From positions 1 to 8,937 of the forward strand of contig JAFSYD010000343.1 of NCBI GenBank assembly GCA_017443685.1: a stretch of DNA of 8,937 nucleotides, given 5' to 3'. Source of the stretch: Lachnospiraceae bacterium (GTDB taxonomy: Bacteria; Bacillota; Clostridia; Lachnospirales; Lachnospiraceae). Positions 1 to 6,553 of the stretch are shown here, piece after piece (positions within the stretch are counted from its first letter, which is position 1; every line of letters begins with the position of its first letter). The notes under the pieces are model-generated. The model did not search any database. It worked only from the letters and a program-made list of their open reading frames with translations, and was not told where the DNA came from. A program made the translations under genes and the position numbers.

Positions 1-241
1 AACCGGCCGTATCCTCTGCCGCGCCGGCCGTTACGTCCACATCCTGCGCCTGCTGCCCTAAACTATCCGCCTGGTCCTTATCCGGCGCCTTCACCTCTTT
101 TACCGTGACAAACACCAGAAGAGCAACCACCACGATCACCGCACAGGCGATCCCGGCTTTTTTCATTTTCGCCTGCTGTTCCTTTTTCGCACGCTCCTCT
201 GCGCGGCGCTGCTGCGCCAGCTTCTTATTTTCCTTTTTCAT
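1..241 (-). CDS. N-terminal fragment of a membrane-anchored or exported protein (function not visible)
   Basis: The gene starts with ATG at 239-241 and runs off the left edge after 80 codons. TAAGGAGG at 253-260, about 11 bases upstream, is a strong ribosome site that supports this start. Residues 1-28 are a highly charged, Lys/Gln/Arg/Glu-rich stretch (begins MKKENKKLAQQRRAEERAKK) that probably forms a helix. A hydrophobic segment rich in Val, Ala and Leu follows at about residues 29-46 (GIACAVIVVVALLVF), then an acidic Asp/Gln/Ala/Gly linker. This is the layout of a protein with a short positively charged cytoplasmic tail, one membrane span and an outside domain. From memory, several clostridial FKBP- or cyclophilin-type peptidyl-prolyl isomerases have this kind of N-terminus, but the catalytic part lies outside the window, so that is only a guess. 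It lies 62 bases downstream of the NlpC/P60 gene on the same strand. Confidence 0.8.
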   Translation of the reverse strand, partial: MKKENKKLAQQRRAEERAKKEQQAKMKKAGIACAVIVVVALLVFVTVKEVKAPDKDQADSLGQQAQDVDVTAGAAEDTAG

Positions 242-265
242 TCCTCAAAACTCCTCCTTATTACT

Positions 266-288
266 GCAAGTAATTCTGACTTACTTAC
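266..288 (-). other. Small hairpin upstream of the leftmost gene
   Basis: In the minus-strand RNA, GUAAGUAA (288-281) can pair with UUACUUGC (273-266). This gives an 8-bp stem with one G-U pair and a 7-base loop. It sits between the NlpC/P60 stop codon and the ribosome site of the next gene (253-260). No U-run follows, so it does not look like an intrinsic terminator. It could be a processing or stabilising structure, or chance. Confidence 0.25.
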
Positions 289-303
289 GTCCGGTTGGCT
301 TAT

Positions 304-1488
304 CTAATTCTTTTTTACCGCAAGCATCGCAAGCACCTCTTTCGGCGTCATATTCCGGATGCCGTCCGGATCGGTAAGACCGCCGCCCGCTCCCGACACG
401 TCCCACAGAAAGGCACCGGCCTCGTTTCCCGAGAAAGCAAAATACGCACCCGGACTTACAAGCTGCGTCGGGTAATACGAATGCCATACCGGACAATGCG
501 CACTCATATAGGCATCCGCTAATCGGTACGCCTCACAGTCCGTGCTGCGTCCGACCGCGGAAAGCTGCACACCGCCGCCCTGCTGCCCGTATATGTTCTT
601 CGACGGGATGGAATGCGCGATCAAAACGCTTCCGTCCGAACACGTACCCAGCGAAAGCCATACGTGACCGTTCATGCTCATAATATCTCCCGGCCTCATC
701 GACGCGCCGCACACCGCACCCGTCAGGGACACATTTTGCGTAAAAGTACCCCAGCCACGACCGGCGAGTGACTTCGCAAAAGATGTCGATTTGGTAACAT
801 ACCCTTCTCTTCCGCCTGCCGTCTCAAACGTATTGTAAAGCGTCCAGCCAAGATACCCCGAACAGTCCAGACCCGCGTAGCCGTATTCGTTGAACCCGCC
901 GTACGGGTAATAGCTTGCCGCCGTCCCATCCTTGTAGGTATAATTCCGGTAATGGGACAGATAAAAGGTCTGCCACTCATACGGCACCCCGATCGTCCTT
1001 GCCGAAAGCCCTGCCCCGGTATCCTGCCAGTTCCATCCGCCGCCGTATACGTACAGCGTCCCCCCGACCGGCATCAAAGCCGTGGAAAGGAAATTTTTAA
1101 GCGTCCTCATCCCCGGCGTCCCGCCTGCCGCAAGATATGCCGGCGCGACAACCTGCCGCGGCTTTTGGGGCTGTACCGATACGACCGTCCCACTTGCCAC
1201 GGTAATCACGTACGTATCCCCTTCGATGAGAAGGTTTTGGATCGGATAATCCGGACCGTTTGCGACCGGTAAGACCGTCTCCGATCCATTGATCAAAAAC
1301 CGGTACCGCAGACTGTCGGCGTGAAAAATATCGACGCCCTTCCCGCCATAATCATACACGCCAAGATAGGTTGCCGAAAAGCTGTTCGCATCCTCAGCCG
1401 CAGCCGTCATTCCCGGCGCACATAACAAGAAGCATAAAAACAATGCGAGGATGCTTCCAAACGCGCGCCGTTTATCATATTTTTTCAT
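304..1488 (-). CDS. Exported NlpC/P60-type cysteine peptidase (probable peptidoglycan hydrolase)
   Basis: This 394-residue protein probably cuts peptide bonds in the stem peptides of peptidoglycan outside the cell. Residues 1 to about 31 form a signal peptide: basic MKKYDKRR, a hydrophobic core SILALFLCFLLC, then an AxA-type end near TAAAEDA. Residues about 35-110 are a beta-rich stretch without a motif I recognise. The NlpC/P60 core starts at YVYGGG (146-151). The catalytic Cys is C209 in GLDCSGY, the catalytic His is H275 in NGHVWLSLG, and H292 in AHSIPS is the likely third residue; PGDI at 266-269 is also typical. About 55 residues rich in Tyr, Gly and Trp lie between YGGG and the catalytic Cys, more than in the compact form of the fold. 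A further 100-residue tail follows the core. The start is the only ATG near the signal peptide. Its ribosome site is weak (AAAGGGA at 1501-1507, 12 bases away). It lies 51 bases after the cytidylate-kinase-like gene. Confidence 0.85.
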   Translation of the reverse strand: MKKYDKRRAFGSILALFLCFLLCAPGMTAAAEDANSFSATYLGVYDYGGKGVDIFHADSLRYRFLINGSETVLPVANGPDYPIQNLLIEGDTYVITVASGTVVSVQPQKPRQVVAPAYLAAGGTPGMRTLKNFLSTALMPVGGTLYVYGGGWNWQDTGAGLSARTIGVPYEWQTFYLSHYRNYTYKDGTAASYYPYGGFNEYGYAGLDCSGYLGWTLYNTFETAGGREGYVTKSTSFAKSLAGRGWGTFTQNVSLTGAVCGASMRPGDIMSMNGHVWLSLGTCSDGSVLIAHSIPSKNIYGQQGGGVQLSAVGRSTDCEAYRLADAYMSAHCPVWHSYYPTQLVSPGAYFAFSGNEAGAFLWDVSGAGGGLTDPDGIRNMTPKEVLAMLAVKKN

Positions 1489-1507
1489 ACGACAAACAAA
1501 TCCCTTT

Positions 1508-1533
1508 CGCGGCGCGATCCGTCCGGCCGCGCC
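1508..1533 (-). other. Two mutually exclusive GC-rich hairpins before the NlpC/P60 gene
   Basis: The gap between the cytidylate-kinase-like stop codon and the NlpC/P60 start can fold in two ways in the minus-strand RNA. Stem A pairs GGCGCG (1533-1528) with CGCGCC (1516-1511), loop 11 bases. Stem B pairs CGCGGC (1531-1526) with GCCGCG (1513-1508), loop 12 bases. The two share bases, so only one can form at a time. Stem B ends directly before the weak ribosome site AAAGGGA (1507-1501). The following bases, UUUGUUUGU (1500-1492), are only weakly U-rich and are separated from the stem, so this is not a standard terminator. It may be a 3'-end stabiliser, a weak attenuator, or simply a GC-rich spacer. 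Confidence 0.35.
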
Positions 1534-1539
1534 TTTCCT

Positions 1540-2121
1540 TTAATAGAGACTCACCAAAATCTCCACACACTTGTCAATGCCGAACACGCTCGAATCCATG
1601 CAGATGTCATAATACTTCGCATCGCCCCACTGGATATCGGTGTACAGCTGGCAGTATGCGCGGCGGCGCTTATCCATCTTACGCAGATACTTGACCGGAT
1701 CGCCGTGGGCCTCGTGATATTCGTTCGTGATCCTCTCGAGCCTTGCTTTCGTAGACGCCGTAATGAATACGCGCAGCACATCCTGCTTATCCTTTAACAC
1801 ATAGTCGGCGTTCCGGCCGACGATGACGCAGGATTCCTTGTCGGCGATCTCAAGGATCGTTTCCCGCTGTACGTTCCAGATCTCATCCTGGATCGAATGT
1901 CCGTTGTAATCGCGTCCGGCAAGCGCCGAAAGCATCCAGCTGCCCGATGACGTATACTCGCCGTTCTCCTTGATGTATTTTTTATCGAATCCGGTTTTCT
2001 CCGCGATCCGATCCAGCAATAAACTGTCGTAACAGTTGATCCCCAGCTTTTCCGCCAGCTTCTGCCCGATCGTACGTCCCGCGCTGCCGTATTCCCTGCT
2101 GATTGAAATGATCCTGTTCAT
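1540..2121 (-). CDS. Cytidylate-kinase-like family protein
   Basis: This 193-residue soluble protein belongs to the P-loop kinase-like group usually named cytidylate kinase-like. The substrate of these proteins is generally unproven, and it should not be read as the essential CMP kinase Cmk. The P-loop region is SREYGSAGRTIG (residues 8-19), where Arg replaces the Lys expected in GxxGxGK[ST]. Other hallmarks are GRNADYVL (102-109), an Arg-rich lid stretch DKRRRAYCQLYTD (150-162), and WGDAKYYDICMDSS (165-178) near the C-terminus, which in this family resembles the strand and helix that close the fold. An in-frame ATG lies further upstream (2173-2175), but the start at 2119-2121 is preferred because AAGGAGG lies 6 bases before it and the protein then opens directly with the first strand MNRIISISRE. 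It lies 59 bases after the phosphate-transporter-like gene. Its role is not shown by the neighbours. Confidence 0.85.
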   Translation of the reverse strand: MNRIISISREYGSAGRTIGQKLAEKLGINCYDSLLLDRIAEKTGFDKKYIKENGEYTSSGSWMLSALAGRDYNGHSIQDEIWNVQRETILEIADKESCVIVGRNADYVLKDKQDVLRVFITASTKARLERITNEYHEAHGDPVKYLRKMDKRRRAYCQLYTDIQWGDAKYYDICMDSSVFGIDKCVEILVSLY

Positions 2122-2125
2122 AGAA

Positions 2126-2134
2126 CCCCTCCTT
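2126..2134 (-). promoter_or_regulatory. Ribosome binding site deciding the start of the cytidylate-kinase-like gene
   Basis: The minus strand reads AAGGAGGGG here, with AAGGAGG ending 6 bases before the ATG at 2119-2121. This near-ideal site favours that ATG over the in-frame ATG at 2173-2175, which would add 18 residues with no family resemblance. Confidence 0.8.
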
Positions 2135-2180
2135 TTCATACCGTAAGAAACGCTCCCTGATATATCTATGTGCAACTATT

Positions 2181-3860
2181 TTACGACTCCTGTGCCTCGG
2201 CCTCCATCTCCATTTCAAGCTCCATATCCTCCATCAGCTTACGTGGGATCAGAGCCTTTGCCACATTCATCGCGTGATCGGAGCAGCGCTCCAGCTCAGC
2301 ACTCATATCCGTATAGACATGTCCTGCCGACGGCTCGCACTTGCCCTTCATCATTCGGGTAATATGCTTTTCCACAACCTCTTCCGTTATCTCGTTGACC
2401 GCGTCCTCGGATGCCTGTGCCTCGGGAAGCAGTTCGAAGTTCTCCTGTGCAAAGATCTTGATCGACAGATCGATCGTCACATTTGTCTGCTCGGCCAGCC
2501 GCAGCATCTCTTTTCTGGCGTTCTTGGAAAACGCTTCCTTCGGATTCGCTACCTTCTCGATATAATGCGCGATATTCTGCGCGTGGTCACTGATCCGTTC
2601 AAAGTCGGACAGGATCAGCGTAAGTTCCGACGCGCGGAACGCGTCTGCCTCCGGCAGCTCCATTGTCCGAAGCTCGATCAGACGGTTCGCGATCTCATGG
2701 CAGAGGTAATCCACGATCTCCTCCGTCGTGTCGACACGGGCAACCATTTCCTCGTCCGCCTCAAAGAACGCCGTAACCGCATCCTTTAAGTTGTCTCTGG
2801 CAATGATCCCCAGTCGCTCGCATTCCAGCATCGCCTGTCGGATCGTGATCGCCGGCAGCGTATTTAAGGTATCCACCATATAGATGAGCTGACGCTCTTT
2901 TCTTGAGCGCGTCTCCTCCGGCAGTACCGGGATCAGTATCTCGGTCAGCTGCGCGATGTATTTGGAGACCGGGAACAAAATGATAACCGCCGTGATCGCG
3001 AAGATCGTATGGGTATTCGCGATCTGACGGCCGACGGCGTTCGGCGACAGCGACTGGATCGCCGTTAATATCTGCGGGAAAACATGGATCAGCGTGCAAA
3101 GGATGATCGCACGGAACAGGTTAAACAGCAGATTCAAAAGCGCGGTCCGCTTGCCTGCGCGGTTCGTCGTCAGGCTTGCTAAAATATTCGGCGTGACCGA
3201 ACCGACCGCCGCACCGATGACCAGGAACACCGCCGTGTGGTAATCCAGAATTCCCTGGATCGCGAACGCCTGAAAGATGACGACAGAGGACGACGAGCTT
3301 TGCAGCAGGGCCGTAAACGCCAGACCGAACGCTACCGCAAGGAAAGGATTCTCGAGGGTAGATAAGAAGGAGATAAACCGCGGCGACTGCGATAAGGGCA
3401 CGATCGCCTGCTTGATCATCGAGATACCGACGAAGAGCATTCCGAAGCCCATCACGATACTGCCGATGTGCTTTACGACCGGCTTCTTGATAAACAGGAA
3501 CATGATGCAGCCGGCAAAAAGCAGCGTCGGTGCAAAAGCGCCGATGTCAAACGCCGTGATCTGTGCGGTCACCGTCGTACCGATATTGGCGCCCATGATG
3601 ACGCCGATCGCCTGCGTGATCTCCATCAGTCCGGAATTCACGAAACCGATGACCATCATATCGGTAGCCGAAGAGCTCTGGATCAGGATCGTTACGGCAA
3701 TACCGAGGAATACCGCCATCACGCGGTTCGTCGTCACGTGCTCTAAGATCGCGCGAAGCTTATCGCCTGCCGCGTTCTGCAGGCCCTGCGACATAATATT
3801 CATGCCGAACAGGAACAATCCGACACCACCCAGTAATTGAAAAAACAATGTAACCGTCAT
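2181..3860 (-). CDS. Na+/phosphate cotransporter-family membrane protein with PhoU-like C-terminal domain
   Basis: This 559-residue inner-membrane protein is of the Na/Pi-cotransporter (NptA/YjbB) type and probably moves phosphate across the membrane; import or export cannot be told from sequence. Residues 1 to about 312 hold the membrane part in two related repeats. Each repeat has the signature Ser-rich motif: QSSSAT at 61-66 and QSSSSS at 187-192. The first also has GANIGTT at 90-96; the matching place in the second repeat reads GAAVGSVTPN (216-225), a diverged form. Residues about 325-540 are a cytoplasmic PhoU-like helical domain with two ExxxD-type metal-binding motifs, ERISDH (421-426) and ERCSDH (524-529). 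The last 17 residues are a Glu/Met-rich acidic tail. The ATG at 3858-3860 is preceded by GAGGGA about 8 bases upstream. The 66-base gap before the gene contains short hairpin-forming bases (GTAAA/TTTAC at 3906-3920) but no clear promoter. Confidence 0.92.
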   Translation of the reverse strand: MTVTLFFQLLGGVGLFLFGMNIMSQGLQNAAGDKLRAILEHVTTNRVMAVFLGIAVTILIQSSSATDMMVIGFVNSGLMEITQAIGVIMGANIGTTVTAQITAFDIGAFAPTLLFAGCIMFLFIKKPVVKHIGSIVMGFGMLFVGISMIKQAIVPLSQSPRFISFLSTLENPFLAVAFGLAFTALLQSSSSSVVIFQAFAIQGILDYHTAVFLVIGAAVGSVTPNILASLTTNRAGKRTALLNLLFNLFRAIILCTLIHVFPQILTAIQSLSPNAVGRQIANTHTIFAITAVIILFPVSKYIAQLTEILIPVLPEETRSRKERQLIYMVDTLNTLPAITIRQAMLECERLGIIARDNLKDAVTAFFEADEEMVARVDTTEEIVDYLCHEIANRLIELRTMELPEADAFRASELTLILSDFERISDHAQNIAHYIEKVANPKEAFSKNARKEMLRLAEQTNVTIDLSIKIFAQENFELLPEAQASEDAVNEITEEVVEKHITRMMKGKCEPSAGHVYTDMSAELERCSDHAMNVAKALIPRKLMEDMELEMEMEAEAQES

Positions 3861-3926
3861 ACCTACTTCCCTCTAACTATAAGAGCAGCGGTTCACCCGC
3901 ATTTTGTAAAGAATATTTACTCCGCT

Positions 3927-4484
3927 TTACTCCCCGACCGATACGTTTTCATCGTCAAACACCGCTTCTAAGCCGTGCTTCGCGTATATATCGGTAAAAA
4001 TACCCTGTGCCGTGTCCGTAAGGCTCTCCGCCGCTTTCTTAGACGGCCCGTTCTGCTCCAATTCGATTGCCACACGCGTATGGAATGCATTCACGATGCC
4101 CTTTTCCAGCAGGCTCTCCGACAATGCGGACACTGCTTCCTCATAAACCATATCCTGCGGATCCCAATCGGCCAGTGCCTCTTTTGCTTTTGCGTTCAGT
4201 GCCTGCACACTGACGATGATCGGCTGCTGCTTTCGCACATCCACATACAGCCGGATCGCGGCCACCGCGTCTATGCGTACCGCCGCATACCGTTCGTACA
4301 CGGCATCCGCCGGTGGCTCCGTCGGCTTTGCGCTTATGGCACCGGCAACCGTGCTTGTTTCGGGCGGTGTTACCTCCTCCGCCGCGTTCCCCTTTCGCCC
4401 CCACGGAACCGAACAGCCCGTGGCACAGACGAAGACGAAGAGCAGCATTACGGTATAAGCCACCCGTACCAGTCTTTTCTTCAT
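3927..4484 (-). CDS. Small lipoprotein with an RsgI-like domain
   Basis: This 185-residue protein has a lipoprotein signal peptide: basic MKKRLVR, a hydrophobic core (residues 9-20) and a lipobox ATGC with the lipidated Cys at residue 24. The -3 position is Ala rather than the usual Leu. After cleavage it should be tethered to the outer face of the membrane. A Pro/Thr/Glu-rich linker (about 35-62) leads to a compact domain (about 64-142) reading YAAVRIDAVAAIRLYVDVR, then VSVQALNAKAKEAL, then a helix VYEEAVSALSESLLEKG, then a strand TRVAIELE. This order resembles the extracellular domain of clostridial RsgI-type anti-sigma factors and related lipoproteins. That is my pattern recognition and is unconfirmed; no sigma-factor gene is visible. 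The start codon overlaps the stop of the HAD gene by 4 bases (ATGA), which suggests translational coupling, because the upstream ribosome site is poor. Confidence 0.8.
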   Translation of the reverse strand: MKKRLVRVAYTVMLLFVFVCATGCSVPWGRKGNAAEEVTPPETSTVAGAISAKPTEPPADAVYERYAAVRIDAVAAIRLYVDVRKQQPIIVSVQALNAKAKEALADWDPQDMVYEEAVSALSESLLEKGIVNAFHTRVAIELEQNGPSKKAAESLTDTAQGIFTDIYAKHGLEAVFDDENVSVGE

Positions 4485-5266
4485 ATCAGCTTCAATTCCT
4501 TCATTGCATAAGGGATTCCTTCGTCATGCAGATCCTTCGTCACGAAATCCGCGATCTTTTTCACCTCATCCATCCCGTTGCCCATTACAACGGCCGTTCC
4601 CGCCGCTTGCAGCATCGACAGATCATTGACGCTGTCTCCGAAGCATACGGTATCCGCAATATCCACCGCAAGGATCTCGCAGAGGCGCTCGATCCCGCTT
4701 GCTTTTGAAAACCCTTTCGGCGCCATCTCGACGATCGTCGATTCATGGATCATAAAATCAAAATCATCGCCCAGCTCCTTTTGACACGCCTCGTGTGCCC
4801 AGGGCTTAGTCGCGCAGGACAGCTTGGATATCTCCCACTGTCCCCAATGATCGGCAATGGTAAGCCTGTCGTCACCGAGCTCTTCTATGATCTTGGCCCC
4901 GAACTTATCGTCCTTAAAATCCTCATCGTCAAAATACAGATGGTACCGCCCCTCTAAGATCGGGCGGAAACTGTGCTTTCGCACCACCTCAAGCACCCAT
5001 TCCACATAATCGACCGGCAGTGTATGGTACAATACCACCTCATCGCGATACTCGATCATTGTGCCGCAGCCGGATACGATCCCGTCAAAGCCCACGGCAA
5101 ACAACGCCGGATGCCGGATGAAACACCGGCTCCTTCCCGAATTGATAAAACAAAGATGTCCGTTCGCCTGCGCCTCGCGTATCGCCTCCACCGTGCTCCC
5201 GGGAATTACGTTATCGAAATCCCAAAGCGTCCCGTCAATGTCAAAAAATAACAGTTTGCGCCCCAT
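4481..5266 (-). CDS. Cof-type HAD-superfamily phosphatase
   Basis: This 261-residue cytoplasmic hydrolase belongs to the Cof/YbjI-type group of the haloacid dehalogenase superfamily, which removes phosphate from sugar phosphates, nucleotides or similar small molecules. All four motifs are present. Motif I is FDIDGTL with nucleophile D9 and acid/base D11. Motif II is S43 in INSGRS. Motif III is K188 in PKGFSK. Motif IV is GDSVND (210-215), which binds Mg2+. A type C2 cap lies between motifs II and III (about 80-185). Length is normal for the family and nothing is missing. The ATG at 5264-5266 lies 3 bases after the stop codon of the GH13 gene, and its ribosome site AAAGGA lies inside the end of that gene. 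Its own stop overlaps the lipoprotein start. The neighbourhood hints at a sugar phosphate as substrate, but this is inference. Confidence 0.92.
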   Translation of the reverse strand: MGRKLLFFDIDGTLWDFDNVIPGSTVEAIREAQANGHLCFINSGRSRCFIRHPALFAVGFDGIVSGCGTMIEYRDEVVLYHTLPVDYVEWVLEVVRKHSFRPILEGRYHLYFDDEDFKDDKFGAKIIEELGDDRLTIADHWGQWEISKLSCATKPWAHEACQKELGDDFDFMIHESTIVEMAPKGFSKASGIERLCEILAVDIADTVCFGDSVNDLSMLQAAGTAVVMGNGMDEVKKIADFVTKDLHDEGIPYAMKELKLI

Positions 5267-5269
5267 AAT

Positions 5270-6553
5270 CTATCCTTTTATCACAACAGGCTCCCCTGTC
5301 ATTTCCAATACCCCGTGGGATACATGCACCTCGTCTTTGTCGATCAGGTTCGCATAATCTCCGTCGGGCAGATCGATCCGGATGCTGCCGATCTCCTTTG
5401 CCACACAAAAGGCTCCGTAAAGCTTTCTTCCTTCCGCGGTATAGCTCGCAAGGATCGTTCCCGGACGGATCTCCTTTGCCTCGAAGGCTCCCTTTGAAAA
5501 CAGCGCATCCTTCTTTTTCATCTGCGAAAGCTCACTGATCAGCTCCGAGATGTCCTCGCCGCCGTTCCAGTCGATCGGATCCTTTTCAAACAGGGACGGG
5601 GTATATTTTGCCGATACCTCCTGCCCGTTATAGATCAGCGGCGTGCCCTTTTCGAAGAAGGAAAACGCCAGCCAGTTCCTCCGGATCCGCGCATCGGGAA
5701 TCAGCTGTACCGCACGGGCACGGTCATGATTCTCCAGAAAACGAAGCTTTATGTAATTCTCCGGATAAATGACCTCCTGCTCATTGACGCGATCCAAATA
5801 CGCGCTAAGCGGGATCTTCCCCGTCACCGCGTCAACAAAATCGTCATAGGTATCATAGTCATAGCACATGTCAAAGGCCTGATAGAGCTCCCCGTCGGAC
5901 AATACCGCAACGCCGTCCTTCCGCAGCATACGGATGAACCCCGGCTCACCGGACTCTGCCAGCCACATACAGCCCGGGCGCACCTCTTCGACCGCCTGCC
6001 GCGCCGCCAGCCAGAAATCCAGCGGGATCATCGGCGCCACATCGCACCGGAAGCCATCCACGTATTTGGCCCAGTCGCAGAGTGTCGCTATGAGGTATTC
6101 CCGCAGTGAATCATTGGTATGATCCAGGTCGACGATGTCCGACCAGTCCGCCACACGCGGCGCAGGATGGCCGCTCTTGTCGTGGTAAAACCACTCCGGA
6201 TGGGCGTTCGCCATGATCGAATCCGGCGATGTATGGTTGTAAACCACGTCAATGATACACTTCATTCCGCGGTCGTGAATGTTCTCGATCAGCCGCAGAA
6301 AATCAACAAGCGAGCCGTACTCGGGATTGATCGCGCGATAATCCCGGTTGGCGTAGGGACTGCCCAGCTTCCCCTTCCGCTTTGCCTCACCGATGGGATG
6401 GATCGGCATCAGCCAGATGATATCGACACCGAGCTCCTGCAAACGGTCGAGCTCCGCCTCCAGATCTATAAAATCCCCATCCTGTGAAAACTGACGCAAA
6501 AAGACGCAGTACATCATCTGATTACGATAGGTTACGTCGGTTCCTCTTGCCAT
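5270..6553 (-). CDS. Cytoplasmic GH13 alpha-amylase-family glycoside hydrolase
   Basis: This 427-residue enzyme has the (beta/alpha)8 barrel of glycoside hydrolase family 13, which cleaves or transfers alpha-linked glucose units by a retaining mechanism. All four conserved regions are intact: region I DVVYNH (102-107), region II GFRCDVA with nucleophile D171, region III WLAES with acid/base E200, and region IV FLENHD with D277. The second barrel strand is LGVDIIWLMPIHPIG (41-55). A short beta domain closes the C-terminus (about 355-427). No signal peptide, starch-binding module or long N-terminal domain is present, so it acts in the cytoplasm. Exact specificity (amylase, glucosidase, transferase) cannot be read. 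ATG codons occur at 6557-6559 and 6551-6553. The second is preferred because AAGGGGGT (6561-6568) lies 7 bases before it and only 1 base before the first. The gene overlaps the end of the 662-residue fusion gene by 32 bases. Confidence 0.92.
   Translation of the reverse strand: MARGTDVTYRNQMMYCVFLRQFSQDGDFIDLEAELDRLQELGVDIIWLMPIHPIGEAKRKGKLGSPYANRDYRAINPEYGSLVDFLRLIENIHDRGMKCIIDVVYNHTSPDSIMANAHPEWFYHDKSGHPAPRVADWSDIVDLDHTNDSLREYLIATLCDWAKYVDGFRCDVAPMIPLDFWLAARQAVEEVRPGCMWLAESGEPGFIRMLRKDGVAVLSDGELYQAFDMCYDYDTYDDFVDAVTGKIPLSAYLDRVNEQEVIYPENYIKLRFLENHDRARAVQLIPDARIRRNWLAFSFFEKGTPLIYNGQEVSAKYTPSLFEKDPIDWNGGEDISELISELSQMKKKDALFSKGAFEAKEIRPGTILASYTAEGRKLYGAFCVAKEIGSIRIDLPDGDYANLIDKDEVHVSHGVLEMTGEPVVIKG

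Noticed and set aside
2122..2175. In-frame 18-residue N-terminal extension of the cytidylate-kinase-like gene (ATG at 2173-2175)
   Set aside because: AAGGAGG sits inside this stretch, 6 bases before the ATG at 2119-2121, and the extension does not resemble the family N-terminus.
3277..3840. Long open frame on the plus strand (187 codons), with others at 7458-8180 and 2274-2789
   Set aside because: They lie wholly inside strong minus-strand genes whose family motifs are clear. Their translations show no domain and carry the amino-acid bias expected of antisense frames of C/G-ended codons.
3876..3910. Possible promoter TTTACA ... TATAGT before the phosphate-transporter-like gene
   Set aside because: The two boxes are 23 bases apart, well beyond the usual 16-18, and no better -35 box lies at the right distance from TATAGT.
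3882..3926. Terminator after the lipoprotein gene
   Set aside because: Only short 4-5 bp stems form (GTAAA/TTTAC, GCGG/CCGC), with no U-run after them.
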